From Pseudobacteriovorax sp. (GTDB lineage: Bacteria; Bdellovibrionota_B; Oligoflexia; Oligoflexales; Oligoflexaceae), in contig JABSRP010000004.1 in NCBI GenBank assembly GCA_013215145.1, forward strand, positions 1-64,000: a stretch of 64,000 nucleotides of DNA, in the 5' to 3' direction. The number at the start of each line of letters is the position of its first letter. The stretch's first letter is position 1. Both the position numbers and the translations under genes were made by a program. The notes beneath the pieces were generated by a model that was given only the letters and a program-made list of their open reading frames with translations, was not told where the DNA came from and did not search any database. Positions 8,045 to 17,306 of the stretch are shown piece by piece.

Positions 8045-9733
8045 TCACAGTGTTTTTAGAAACATAATGAGATCTTTCTTATCTGCCGGTGACAACCTTT
8101 CCTTTCCGTTATCTAGAAAGATTCCCTCGTCGTGGCCTTGATTACCCAAACCTGGGATGCTGGTATCAAAAAAGCTATCTCGATCCCTAGGACGATTTTG
8201 GTCTAAAGGATAACCATTACAATCTTTGTCAAAATCGCGATCCCTATCATGCGCCTCAACAGGCTGGTAGGTTTTAGGCCGATCCTCTGCACGGGTCAAG
8301 ACTGCGCAAAGAGATGGCGCTGAATTGTTATGAAAATACGGCCAACGAGCCCAAATCCCCACTAAGGGTTGGGGAACGTAGCCTTTTTGTTTTTTTACTA
8401 CAGTGCCAAAGCTCTGAGAAATCTTTAGATCGTTCAGCTGTTCCAGGGAAGCCATGCCTTGGTAGCGGAGTGGATCCGTCCCCACATCGATGACAGGCGT
8501 CTGACTGTGATAGGATACCTTAGTCGTCTTCAGAAGATCTTTGAGAGAGTCAGACTGGAATTCAGCCAAGGACCAAGCCTTTTCGTAGGTCCCGTGACAG
8601 CCTGCACAATTCCCTTTAAAGATCTGCTCTCCTCTTTTTGCTGACTTAAGATCAATGTCTTCAGCAGGAAAAAAATCAGTGTAGCGTGGCGCTTTGTTTT
8701 GGAAGACGGCGGCGGTTAGCTCCTGAACTAAATCAGCATTTTCTTCTAGCCATACCTCAAGTTCCCCAAGATCAGTACCCCGACCAATCTCGTTCCAAAG
8801 AAAGTTGGTAAATATCGGGTTTCCAGAAACGATGGAGCCATCGGATAACCAACGATTTTTGTATTTTACCAGCCACCATGTTCCAGGCTTACTATCTGAA
8901 GGATTCGATCGGAGCCAATCCCTTCTCGGGAATACCTCTCGCAAACGGCTCTTTGCCGCATACTCATCTTTATTGCGACGGCTTAGTGATAACGCGGTAT
9001 GAGCCAAGGAAGTATCTAACCCTAACACCAGAGGGTAACGACCATCTGTAGCCGCAATATTGGTTCGCAAACGTTTCAGCTGCTGCCGTTCCTCTTTGTC
9101 CGAACCCAAGATACTTGCTACCAAATCCGATGGCACAGAACGAGCCGCAAGTTTACCCAACTTAAAAGAGACATTGGCTCGAGGAAACCTTGTCGGCATC
9201 CCAATGACTTTCGTGCCAAACAAATTACCTACGTGACAGGCACCACAACTGTAGGTCAAGCCGATAGTCCCACCATTTTCCACAAGACTCGAACCCATGC
9301 GACCATGAATATTACCTGATACAGGTAGGGGGATCGACTCGACAGAATCTATATTTTGCTCAATCGTATCTGGATAAGAATAGAGCCCCAGCCAGGACTC
9401 TAGATCGTCAACACTGCGAAATCCACTAGTCGCCCCAAACAGATTCTTAAGTAAGGCTCGTAAAGGATTATCCTGAGGACTCTCCAAAAATTGCTTGAGG
9501 CCTTGGTATGGTAGTAACAATCCAGTCACAGTCACAGGATAATTAAGAGCATGCCTTTTTCCTCGCATGGTCACATCGTCAAGCTTGTCGCCAGGGATTT
9601 GATAGATATTCCCTCGACCGTCCAAAGGCACCGGAACCCCTTCTGTCCAGTCTGGCTCGGGATATTTTGCCTCGGCTTGGAGGCTGGCTGCCGCAATAAA
9701 CCCAAAAATCCATAGATATCGCAAAATACGCAT
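8045..9733 (-). CDS. Exported di-heme c-type cytochrome, RoxA/MauG-like
   Basis: 562 residues with a Sec signal (MRILRYLWIFGFIAAASLQAEA). Two covalent heme c sites are visible: CGACH at 163-167 and CAGCH near 375. A late YFHNNSAPSL segment is like those lining the second heme in di-heme cytochrome c peroxidase relatives. The length and layout recall the RoxA-type rubber oxygenases and related MauG-like proteins more than short peroxidases, but I cannot assign a substrate. It would act in the periplasm. It is divergent from another di-heme cytochrome gene, with a 217-bp shared regulatory region, so the two may work together in respiration or oxidation of an organic substrate. Confidence 0.75.
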   Translation of the reverse strand: MRILRYLWIFGFIAAASLQAEAKYPEPDWTEGVPVPLDGRGNIYQIPGDKLDDVTMRGKRHALNYPVTVTGLLLPYQGLKQFLESPQDNPLRALLKNLFGATSGFRSVDDLESWLGLYSYPDTIEQNIDSVESIPLPVSGNIHGRMGSSLVENGGTIGLTYSCGACHVGNLFGTKVIGMPTRFPRANVSFKLGKLAARSVPSDLVASILGSDKEERQQLKRLRTNIAATDGRYPLVLGLDTSLAHTALSLSRRNKDEYAAKSRLREVFPRRDWLRSNPSDSKPGTWWLVKYKNRWLSDGSIVSGNPIFTNFLWNEIGRGTDLGELEVWLEENADLVQELTAAVFQNKAPRYTDFFPAEDIDLKSAKRGEQIFKGNCAGCHGTYEKAWSLAEFQSDSLKDLLKTTKVSYHSQTPVIDVGTDPLRYQGMASLEQLNDLKISQSFGTVVKKQKGYVPQPLVGIWARWPYFHNNSAPSLCAVLTRAEDRPKTYQPVEAHDRDRDFDKDCNGYPLDQNRPRDRDSFFDTSIPGLGNQGHDEGIFLDNGKERLSPADKKDLIMFLKTL

Positions 9734-9894
9734 AGCGATTCCCCTCTAAATCGTCGAAATGGAAAGGCCCATTCTACGAAACAGGAGAGCTAACACAAGT
9801 TAGCAATGCTGGTAGGGATTTCTAAATTTTCACCTTCCCTTTCAATAGGTCAGAACAACTAATCGAAATTAAGCAAATCCATAGTTTTTTGCAT

Positions 9895-9932
9895 GAGTTT
9901 TTACCTATATTGAATTATAGTAGGAAAAACTC
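9895..9932 (+). promoter_or_regulatory. Inverted repeat in the divergent cytochrome promoter region
   Basis: GAGTTTTT (9895-9902) and AAAAACTC (9925-9932) are exact arms; inside them CCTATA and TATAG-AGG partly continue the pairing. It lies about 20 bases before the start of the cytochrome peroxidase gene and could be a leader hairpin or an operator. No T tract of a terminator follows. Confidence 0.45.
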
Positions 9933-9950
9933 AGGGAAAGGCTCACCCTC

Positions 9951-11069
9951 ATGCTTAAACTTATTTTTAGCCTAAGTTTGGTCGGTACTCTGTTGTTCGT
10001 CGGCTATGCAATGTGGACCGAACGTCAAAAAACTATTACCTTTGATGTGAGCGCCTATCGTGTCGACGACTCTCATTTGCAAATGGCAGACTATTCATTA
10101 ATATCCTTAGGTAAACGCCTATTCCACGACCCGAGGCTATCGCAGAATCAAGAAGTCTCCTGCGCCTCATGTCACAAACTAGAGCATTCCTTTGCGGACT
10201 CTGAACCCGTTTCTCTTGGCATCAAAAAGACCTTTGTCAATGCTCCACCACTGATCAACATGCAGTTTCAGAAATGGTTTTTTTGGGATGGTAGAGCAGA
10301 CAATCTGGTTTCACAGGTACTTCAGCCGCTTATGAATCCCCGCGAGCATGGACTCACCCCTCAAAGCCTAGCAGAAACATTCCGGATACATTATGAAAGT
10401 GAAGCCGATTTTATTTTGAAAAAGGCGACAAAAATAAATGCAAACCGGAGTATAAGAGACCAGCAACTCAACCTGGAGGTGGCCAAAGCCTTAGCAGCCT
10501 ATGTCAATAGCCTCGTGGCTCTTGAATCGCCCTTTGATCGATTTATGGCTAACTACCAAGCAAATGATGAGCCTAATTTTGTCGAAGGTTTTGGCCCTGA
10601 TGAATGGCATGGATTCCAGGTTTTTCTTGGTAAAGCCAGGTGTGCTAGTTGTCATGGAGGAGCGTTGTTCACAGATCAAGATTTCTATGTGACAGGCCTT
10701 GCCTCCGAACATAGAATTCATCGCCCTGACGCCATCCAAACACTTAGCCAAGATCCCCTTCGCTGCTTTGGCAAAGACGATTGCACCGAACTACCAGAAT
10801 CCTCTCACCCCATGTCGGTGCGCACTCCTACCCTTCGCAACCTTGTTCATACCGCACCTTACCTTCATGACGGAAGTGCTCCCACCATTCGCGACGTTTT
10901 GTACCGGTATATGAGGCCGCGGCCGGTGGAAGATCGCCACCAAGATATTACAAATCTTTATTTGAATGCGTTGGAGTTGAATAACCTTGAAAAGTTTTTG
11001 GTTTCCCTCACTAGTCCAGTGAGGGAACTTGGGGAACAGCTCGAGGGAAAGACGCAACCAAGCCATTGA
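9951..11069 (+). CDS. Di-heme cytochrome c peroxidase family protein
   Basis: 372 residues. An N-terminal signal or anchor (LKLIFSLSLVGTLLFVGYAMW) exports it. Heme c sites are CASCH at 71-75 and CASCHGG at 231-237. FFWDGRADNL and HTAPYLHDGSAPTIRDVL are classic for bacterial cytochrome c peroxidase/MauG proteins, and the length is normal for the family. The usual role is reduction of periplasmic hydrogen peroxide with electrons from cytochromes. The ahpC-ahpF pair lies next to it, converging, which fits a peroxide-handling neighbourhood. The start follows CAGGGAAAGG. Exact substrate (peroxide or a protein or organic partner) cannot be read from sequence. Confidence 0.85.
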   Translation: MLKLIFSLSLVGTLLFVGYAMWTERQKTITFDVSAYRVDDSHLQMADYSLISLGKRLFHDPRLSQNQEVSCASCHKLEHSFADSEPVSLGIKKTFVNAPPLINMQFQKWFFWDGRADNLVSQVLQPLMNPREHGLTPQSLAETFRIHYESEADFILKKATKINANRSIRDQQLNLEVAKALAAYVNSLVALESPFDRFMANYQANDEPNFVEGFGPDEWHGFQVFLGKARCASCHGGALFTDQDFYVTGLASEHRIHRPDAIQTLSQDPLRCFGKDDCTELPESSHPMSVRTPTLRNLVHTAPYLHDGSAPTIRDVLYRYMRPRPVEDRHQDITNLYLNALELNNLEKFLVSLTSPVRELGEQLEGKTQPSH

Positions 11070-12617
11070 CTATGCCCGCAGGGCTAAATCCTCAAATGCA
11101 GCTAAGCCTGCAGTGGAACCGTGCCCCATAGATACAATGATCTGCTTATAAGGTATCGTAGTCACGTCACCGGCAGCATAGATACCGGGAATCGATGTCC
11201 GCGCGTGAGTATCCACTTCGATCTCTCCATAAGCATTGGTCTTAACCAGATCTCGTACGAAGGAGGAGTTCGGACTGAGACCGATCTGGACAAATATTCC
11301 CTTGGCATCAATGGTGAATGCCTCGCCAGAATCCCTATCTTCGTAGCGAAGACCATTGGCCTTACTCCCGTCTCCGATAATCTCTTGGGTTGCAGCGTTA
11401 GTGATAATAGTCACATTACTGAGGCTATTGGCTTTATCAATCAGAACTTGATCTGCCTTCAGCTCCTTAGAGTACTCGATCACTGTCACTGATTTGCAAA
11501 TACCTGCAAGATCGATAGCGGCTTCTATACCTGAATTCCCTCCACCCACAACTATGGTTTCCTGACCTTTATAAAAAGGGCCATCGCAATGGGGGCAATA
11601 TGCGACTCCACTACCGATATAGTCAAGCTCACCAGGAACCCCTAATTGCCGCCACTTAGCACCACTGGCGATGATCACAGATTTGGTTTCAATCACCTCA
11701 CCACTATCCAAGGAAATCGTTTTCACGGCGTCAGAACTAATAGAATTTACCCTCCGATTTTCCAAGGTTTTGATGGGATACTGCTTCATGTGACTTTCTA
11801 GTTGTGACGAGAGCTGTGGTCCTTCCGTATAGACGACAGAGATCATGTTTTCAATGCCTTTGGTTTCCTGTAACTGACCACCGATTTTATCTGCCAAAAC
11901 AATAGTTTTTAGACCTTTGCGTGCTGTGTAAATAGCAGCCGAAATTCCTGCTGGACCACCACCCACAACAGCAACATCATAAAGCTCTGTAGGTTGATCC
12001 GAGGCTTCCCCTTGTTCAAGACCATAGGTGTTTTCTAAGGTTGCAAGGATATCAGCAAGAGACCCTTTTCCCGAATGGATACGTTCGTTGCCATCAATAA
12101 CACTGGGAACTCCTACGATATTCAGACGATCGACATCTTCTTGCACCAAACCACCATCAATCATGGTATGGGAAAAGTCCTCGTTATAGATGGCAATCAG
12201 ATTGAGATTTTGCACAACTTCGGGGCAGTTCTCGCAACTAAGAGAGACATAGGTCGACAAATGCTCCGGAAGCTTAAGCCGTCTCATCCGATCTATCAGA
12301 CCGTCATCAGGTAATTTGCCCAACCCACCGCTGTTGAGTATGGCTAGGATAAGTGAGGTAAACTCATGACCGCTGGGAATTCCCTGAAACCTGATACCTA
12401 CTTCCTGCTTGTTTTTGCGAAGGGAGAAGCTAGGGATTTTTGAGGAACGGTTAGAGTCTTCGATACGAATGGAGGAACTGCAAGACGCTACTGACTCCAA
12501 AAGCTCACGTAGTTCATTCTGCTGGTCATGGTGGCTATGATCGACGGCAAGGGTTATGTCGTCTGTTAACTTGGAAAAATGCTGCTGCAATTGAGTTTTG
12601 ATGTCTTGAGCTAACAT
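11070..12617 (-). CDS. ahpF: Alkyl hydroperoxide reductase subunit F
   Basis: 515 residues from the ATG at 12617, which follows AAAGGAGGAGG. The N-terminal part is the double thioredoxin-like domain with the CENCPEVV redox pair. An FAD motif follows (VVGGGPAGISAAIYTARKG), then an NAD motif (VVGGGNSGIEAAIDLAG) and the second redox centre CPHCDGP. It passes electrons from NADH through FAD and the two disulfides to AhpC in the cytoplasm. It sits 68 bp downstream of ahpC on the same strand, the usual order. All key cysteines are present and the length is standard. Confidence 0.96.
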   Translation of the reverse strand: MLAQDIKTQLQQHFSKLTDDITLAVDHSHHDQQNELRELLESVASCSSSIRIEDSNRSSKIPSFSLRKNKQEVGIRFQGIPSGHEFTSLILAILNSGGLGKLPDDGLIDRMRRLKLPEHLSTYVSLSCENCPEVVQNLNLIAIYNEDFSHTMIDGGLVQEDVDRLNIVGVPSVIDGNERIHSGKGSLADILATLENTYGLEQGEASDQPTELYDVAVVGGGPAGISAAIYTARKGLKTIVLADKIGGQLQETKGIENMISVVYTEGPQLSSQLESHMKQYPIKTLENRRVNSISSDAVKTISLDSGEVIETKSVIIASGAKWRQLGVPGELDYIGSGVAYCPHCDGPFYKGQETIVVGGGNSGIEAAIDLAGICKSVTVIEYSKELKADQVLIDKANSLSNVTIITNAATQEIIGDGSKANGLRYEDRDSGEAFTIDAKGIFVQIGLSPNSSFVRDLVKTNAYGEIEVDTHARTSIPGIYAAGDVTTIPYKQIIVSMGHGSTAGLAAFEDLALRA

Positions 12618-12664
12618 GAAATACCTCCTCCTTTGGGGCACAATATTTTTAGTTACTTTGGATA

Positions 12665-12678
12665 GGGGCCGCAGCCCC
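12665..12678 (-). terminator. Small GC hairpin between ahpC and ahpF
   Basis: GGGGC, loop CGCA, GCCCC lies just after the ahpC stop and before ahpF. Without a T tract it is more likely an attenuator or RNA-stability stem that lets ahpC exceed ahpF than a full terminator. Confidence 0.45.
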
Positions 12679-12685
12679 GAAACCA

Positions 12686-13252
12686 TTAAATTTTACCGAC
12701 AAGATCCAAACCAGGCTTTAACGTTTCTTTTCCAGGCTGCCAGTTGGCAGGGCAGACTTCGCCATCGTTATTGGCAACAAACTGAGAGGCCTTTACTTTA
12801 CGAACAAGTTCGTCCGCGTTGCGGCCGACGGCATTATCTTGCACCTCTGCAATTTTAATCAGACCATCTGGATCAACGACAAAACTTCCGCGATAGGCTA
12901 GACCTTCATCTTCGATGTAAACACCAAAGGCTCGGCTTAGGGCTCCCGTCGGATCAGCAAGCATGGGATAGGTGATTTTGCCAATGGTTGGCGACGAATC
13001 ATGCCACGCTTTGTGAGTAAAATGAGTGTCTGTACTGACAGAATAGACTTCGACTCCTAAATCCTTTAACTCCTGATATTTGTCAGCCAAATCTCCTAAC
13101 TCTGTAGGGCAAACAAAGGTAAAGTCTGCTGGATAGAAGAAGAACACGGACCACTGTCCGTTTAAATCATCCCGCGTAACGGTTTTGAACTCACCATTGT
13201 GAAAGGCTTGAACGGAAAACTCGGGAACTTGGGTATTGATAATTGAAGACAT
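12686..13252 (-). CDS. ahpC: Peroxiredoxin AhpC
   Basis: 188 residues from the ATG at 13252 (MSSIINTQVPEF). It is a typical 2-Cys peroxiredoxin: the peroxidatic Cys is in DFTFVCPTELGDL and the resolving Cys in GEVCPANWQPG. It reduces hydrogen peroxide and organic peroxides in the cytoplasm and is recycled by AhpF, encoded next. An upstream ATG at 13297 would add 15 residues without family support. The 13253-13596 spacer holds its promoter; I see A+T-rich inverted repeats there but no clear OxyR or PerR box. Confidence 0.97.
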   Translation of the reverse strand: MSSIINTQVPEFSVQAFHNGEFKTVTRDDLNGQWSVFFFYPADFTFVCPTELGDLADKYQELKDLGVEVYSVSTDTHFTHKAWHDSSPTIGKITYPMLADPTGALSRAFGVYIEDEGLAYRGSFVVDPDGLIKIAEVQDNAVGRNADELVRKVKASQFVANNDGEVCPANWQPGKETLKPGLDLVGKI

Positions 13253-13329
13253 AAGGCACCTCATATGATGAAAAGTTACGCCAGTTGCTGGCCACATATG
13301 AAGTATCGCCCGTTCCCAATGATAAATGA

Positions 13330-13346
13330 AATATATTAAATATATT
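13330..13346 (-). promoter_or_regulatory. A+T-rich inverted repeat upstream of ahpC
   Basis: AATATAT-TAA-ATATATT is a perfect 7-3-7 palindrome about 80 bases before ahpC. PerR and Fur boxes are 7-1-7, so it does not fit their consensus. It may be an operator or simply A+T-rich DNA. Confidence 0.3.
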
Positions 13347-13596
13347 ATTCAATAGCTATTATCTATCGAATGATTTCCCGCAAATAACGGGTCTCAATGG
13401 TCTATTTTTATTGCCTTTCCCGCGTTATCTGGGTAAAAACAGCGCATCCCAAGGACCAGAATTCCTACCAGGCAATGGGAGGAGTACATAGGCTTGGAAC
13501 ATAACACTCATTCCCATTCAACGCCTCGGCGGCAATCAAAAGCCAGCTGTGGCCAGGAAAATGGCTTCAAATACTCTAACGATAGGAACGTTTACG

Positions 13597-15042
13597 ATGA
13601 AAACACCCATTACAGTTGCCCACGGCGATGGCATCGGCCCCGAAATTATGGCTGCCACACTATCCATCTTAGAGGCTGCCGGCGCCGACCTCGAGCTTGA
13701 GACCATCAAGATTGGCGAAACCCAGTATAAAGCCGGACACAAATCAGGTATCCCCGATGAGGCATGGGACTCACTGCGTAAGACTAAGGTTTTCCTGAAG
13801 GCTCCCATTACGACACCTCAAGGGGGCGGATATAAGAGTTTGAATGTCACGATTCGAAAAACCCTAGGACTGTTTGCTAATGTGAGACCTTGTGTCGCCT
13901 ACGCTCCTTACGTCAAAACGTTACACCCAACTATGGATCTGGTCATCGTTCGGGAGAATGAAGAGGATCTTTACGCTGGCATCGAACACCGTCAAACAGA
14001 GACAGTCACACAGTGTCTCAAATTGATTACCAGAGACGGTTGCGAGCGTATTGCCCGTTACGCGTTTGAATTCGCTCGATCACAGGGTCGTAAAAAGGTG
14101 ACTTGTATGACCAAAGACAACATCATGAAACTGACGGACGGCATGTTCCACAATGTCTTCGATGCTGTTGCGAAAGAGTATAGCGATATTGAAAGTGACC
14201 ATTACATTATTGATATCGGTTCAGCTAGGCTTGCCGATACTCCAGAAGATTTTGATGTTATTGTAACAAGTAACCTTTACGGCGATATCATTAGTGATAT
14301 TGCGGCTCAGATCGCGGGTAGTGTTGGTCTAGGAGGTTCCTCAAACATCGGTGATGGATTCGCGATGTTCGAAGCCATCCATGGATCGGCACCCACCATT
14401 GCTGGCCAAAACATTGCCAACCCATCCGGCCTCTTGCAAAGTGCTGTTATGATGATGATTCACCTTGGCAAGAACGATGTGGCCACAAACATTCAAAACG
14501 CTTGGCTAAGAACCTTAGAGGATGGCTACCATACCGAAGACCTCAACACTCCTGGTCACACCAAAGAGGTGGTGGGAACGAAAGAGTTCGCAGCAGCTGT
14601 CATCGAAAGACTTGGTCAAAAGCCACAGAGATTTAAAGAAGCCCAGTTCGGTGATTCTAGTCAGAAGATGGAGTTTTCATTTTCAGCGACAACAAAACCA
14701 AAGGCCGTAAAAAAGCTACTTGGCGTTGATGTTTTCGTTGATACCTTCGATTACGATGCAAATGCTCTCGGCACCAAGCTGACAGAATTGAGTACAGATA
14801 ATCTAAGACTTAAGCTTATTACGAATCGCGGTGTTAAGGTTTTCCCCGATGGTCACCCTGAGACCACTTGTACTGAGCACTGGCGTTGCCGATTCCTAAA
14901 CCCCAATGGTTCGGACATTGCTCATAAAGATGTGATCGATCTACTGTCTAATCTTGCCAATGAAGGCGTGGATTTTATCAAGACTGAGCATCTTTGTTCG
15001 TTTGATGGTGAGATAGGGTATTCGCTGGCTCAAGGCGAATAG
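13597..15042 (+). CDS. icd: Isocitrate dehydrogenase, long Thermus/Rickettsia type
   Basis: 481 residues from the ATG at 13597 (AGGA nine bases before); GTG 13549 or ATG 13561 would add 12-16 residues. The N-terminal two thirds form the isocitrate/isopropylmalate dehydrogenase fold: HGDGIGPEIM, the substrate loop RENEEDLYAGIEH, KDNIMKLTDGMF, the metal-binding Asp segment SNLYGDIISDIAAQ and the cofactor region EAIHGSAPTIAGQNIANP. The last ~140 residues are the extra C-terminal domain of the long isocitrate dehydrogenases of Thermus and Rickettsia, absent from isopropylmalate dehydrogenase. It makes 2-oxoglutarate and NAD(P)H in the citric acid cycle. NAD versus NADP preference is not read here. 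A clear terminator follows. Confidence 0.9.
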   Translation: MKTPITVAHGDGIGPEIMAATLSILEAAGADLELETIKIGETQYKAGHKSGIPDEAWDSLRKTKVFLKAPITTPQGGGYKSLNVTIRKTLGLFANVRPCVAYAPYVKTLHPTMDLVIVRENEEDLYAGIEHRQTETVTQCLKLITRDGCERIARYAFEFARSQGRKKVTCMTKDNIMKLTDGMFHNVFDAVAKEYSDIESDHYIIDIGSARLADTPEDFDVIVTSNLYGDIISDIAAQIAGSVGLGGSSNIGDGFAMFEAIHGSAPTIAGQNIANPSGLLQSAVMMMIHLGKNDVATNIQNAWLRTLEDGYHTEDLNTPGHTKEVVGTKEFAAAVIERLGQKPQRFKEAQFGDSSQKMEFSFSATTKPKAVKKLLGVDVFVDTFDYDANALGTKLTELSTDNLRLKLITNRGVKVFPDGHPETTCTEHWRCRFLNPNGSDIAHKDVIDLLSNLANEGVDFIKTEHLCSFDGEIGYSLAQGE

Positions 15043-15064
15043 TACCTGATGAGGTTAGAGTATG

Positions 15065-15096
15065 GGCCAGCTTTGCTGGCCTTGATCCTTTTTATT
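15065..15096 (+). terminator. Rho-independent terminator after icd
   Basis: GGCCAGC, loop TTT, GCTGGCC, followed by a T-rich run (TTGATCCTTTTTATT). It is placed 22 bases after the icd stop. Confidence 0.8.
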
Positions 15097-15098
15097 AA

Positions 15099-15449
15099 TT
15101 ACTCAACCGTTCCTAGCATTACAGTATCGATTTGTTCATTATACCCGAACTCCCCGCATCCTTTTCCTCTTACTGTGACTACTTGATTGCTGGCTTTTGC
15201 AGAGAGAAGTAGAGAAAATGCACGACTGTTTTCACCGTCAACTAAATGAAATTTTCTCAAATCGACGCCATTTCTAGGGGCTGCACAACCAGCACCACGC
15301 GCCCCTTTAGAATCTCCATTATTCAACATTACATAACAGCTCTTGGTACTACCACTACAAGAGATGCCCTGAACATTACCCGTATAGCTAGCCGCACTAG
15401 CAAACGTTGACGCAAAAAATACAGCCGTTAATACCAATCGATTCATCAT
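15099..15449 (-). CDS. Small exported cysteine-containing protein
   Basis: About 116 residues. AAGGA upstream fits the ATG at 15449 (or the next codon) better than the ATG at 15458. A Sec signal (MNRLVLTAVFFASTFASAA) precedes a mature domain of about 95 residues with five cysteines: CSGSTKSC, AGC and GKGC. Some may form disulfides in the periplasm. No family recognised; the small beta-rich look suggests a secreted binding or inhibitor protein, which is a guess. It is a monocistronic gene converging on the icd terminator. Confidence 0.6.
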   Translation of the reverse strand: MMNRLVLTAVFFASTFASAASYTGNVQGISCSGSTKSCYVMLNNGDSKGARGAGCAAPRNGVDLRKFHLVDGENSRAFSLLLSAKASNQVVTVRGKGCGEFGYNEQIDTVMLGTVE

Positions 15450-15590
15450 ATGTTTCATTCCTTAAATGTCATTAAGTTAACAAAGTAATCTAGTCACGTT
15501 AAAAGGATGAATTCAAAGATAAATTATTGCCAAATAGACGCAAAAACATTTTAAACAACTGATATTAATGAATTTTTTTTACAAGTAACT

Positions 15591-17096
15591 CTAAAGAGCT
15601 CGAACCGGACTCAGTTGATACCGATCTTGGACCATGACTGACTCGACAACATACTCCCATACCAAACCTAGATTACCGGCATTATCCTCGGTCTGAATAC
15701 AGACCTTGGTGGGCAGATCGTTGACATCCAGAGTTATGGGAATTCTAATGTAAAAGCGCATCAGATCAACGTCACAGGGATCGCTTGGGTCGTCAGTCAC
15801 TTGAAACAAATAACCACTGAGTTCGGGAACCGAAAACAAAGGCTCAAACCAAATACTTTCAGCCCCCCTTCTCAATAAACTAGCAATCGGCATCTCGTCA
15901 GGACCGGTGCGATCTATCACCACGGGAACGACGATGGGAAAGTCGAAAGATCTGGAGTTTTCCAACTGAGCGAGGCGGATACAGGTGACAAAAGCTCCTG
16001 TCTCATCAGGAAGCGGTAATAGATCGAGGATATTTGATCTTGCGGGCTGTAAGTCGCTGTAGCCGTCATCGCTCTGACAATCGACAAGCTGAATAGGACC
16101 AGACTTATAGTAAAACCCTTGAGTTAGCCCTTGCATCTGTATGCTCCAGACAGGATCATCAAAAACAGATGGACGTCCATTATGGGGGGTAGGCACAGCC
16201 ATGGTCACCTCAACTGGAGACCCTGGATCGAGTTGGCAACCACTCTGGTAGACATCGAAACGTCCTCGCACAAAACAGCCCTGGATAGCGAAAAGCTTAG
16301 GGCCGTAGCTTCGATTCTTTACCATTTCCGTCCCGGTGACCATCACCTCACAGGGATGTCCCAAATAACAGGTTTCCGTGGATTTAGCTGTGGCTGTCGA
16401 GGTATTAATCATTCCGATAACATTACCGTAGCTATCTATAATGGGTGAGCCGCTGCTTCCTTCAGCGATGGAGGAGCAGTCAGTCACTATGCTATTCGAC
16501 CAGAACCAATTCCACTCGAGAACATCACTGGTACCGATATACTCACACTCAGCAAGTCTCAAATAGTCTAGACCATCGTCACTAAAAATAGGTGCGCCAA
16601 CGACCTTAACCGGCTCCCTCTCAAACATCTGTCTACCCGATAGATATAGGGGCTTAATCCCAAGTTCTTTTAGCTCTAGCAACGACACATCAAGTTCTAA
16701 TACAGCGAGATCCACAGATTTCATGGTGGCATAAGATATCCTGGCGATGGGGAACTCTGTTTTAACCGATTGATCGTAGAAGAAATCGAAGGTTATCGAG
16801 TATCCAAGGCCTCGAATATCCAAGTCCATAATGACTTCGCTCATGGTTTGAGTCCGACCAAAATCTCGAACACAATGACCATTTGTCAGGACCTGCGCAG
16901 GGTTGTTATCTCCCTGCTGCAAATCGATTAAAAATCCCGTGCAGGCTAAGGACCCTGATAGGCGCCCAATCGAGCGCCATTGATCCCCATCCTCTTTACT
17001 AACAAGAGGCGCTAAAGCGAAGGCTTTGCTAGTCAGACCCACTAAGTAGACGAAAATTGATAACGCAAGCACAGGGCGAATAATTGATTGCAGCAT
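15591..17096 (-). CDS. Exported trypsin-like (S1) serine protease
   Basis: 501 residues with a Sec signal ending near AFA (residue 27). The catalytic triad is visible in S1 order: His74 in LTNGHCV, Asp129 in SVDLAVLEL and Ser215 in EGSSGSPII. The protease domain ends near residue 250. The remaining ~250 residues are a beta-rich extension with paired cysteines and no family I recognise, perhaps a substrate or surface domain. It would act outside the inner membrane. Specificity is not evident. It belongs to a stretch of degradative exports with the S46 peptidase 800 bp away. Confidence 0.82.
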   Translation of the reverse strand: MLQSIIRPVLALSIFVYLVGLTSKAFALAPLVSKEDGDQWRSIGRLSGSLACTGFLIDLQQGDNNPAQVLTNGHCVRDFGRTQTMSEVIMDLDIRGLGYSITFDFFYDQSVKTEFPIARISYATMKSVDLAVLELDVSLLELKELGIKPLYLSGRQMFEREPVKVVGAPIFSDDGLDYLRLAECEYIGTSDVLEWNWFWSNSIVTDCSSIAEGSSGSPIIDSYGNVIGMINTSTATAKSTETCYLGHPCEVMVTGTEMVKNRSYGPKLFAIQGCFVRGRFDVYQSGCQLDPGSPVEVTMAVPTPHNGRPSVFDDPVWSIQMQGLTQGFYYKSGPIQLVDCQSDDGYSDLQPARSNILDLLPLPDETGAFVTCIRLAQLENSRSFDFPIVVPVVIDRTGPDEMPIASLLRRGAESIWFEPLFSVPELSGYLFQVTDDPSDPCDVDLMRFYIRIPITLDVNDLPTKVCIQTEDNAGNLGLVWEYVVESVMVQDRYQLSPVRAL

Positions 17097-17306
17097 AGTA
17101 GTACCTTGTTCAGTAGGGAGTCACGTTAATGGGTTCGTCATACGTTTGATCGAAGCAAATCTCAAGTTAAGTTGGAAGCTTTATCTTAAGTCTACAAAAC
17201 CCATGCCCAAACAGAGCTTTTTCACAAGAATGCAAATGCCGGACCATAAGGTTTGTTGGCCCGTTTCCGATACCCTCCCTATCAAGACCCTGAATGAGAC
17301 GATGAC

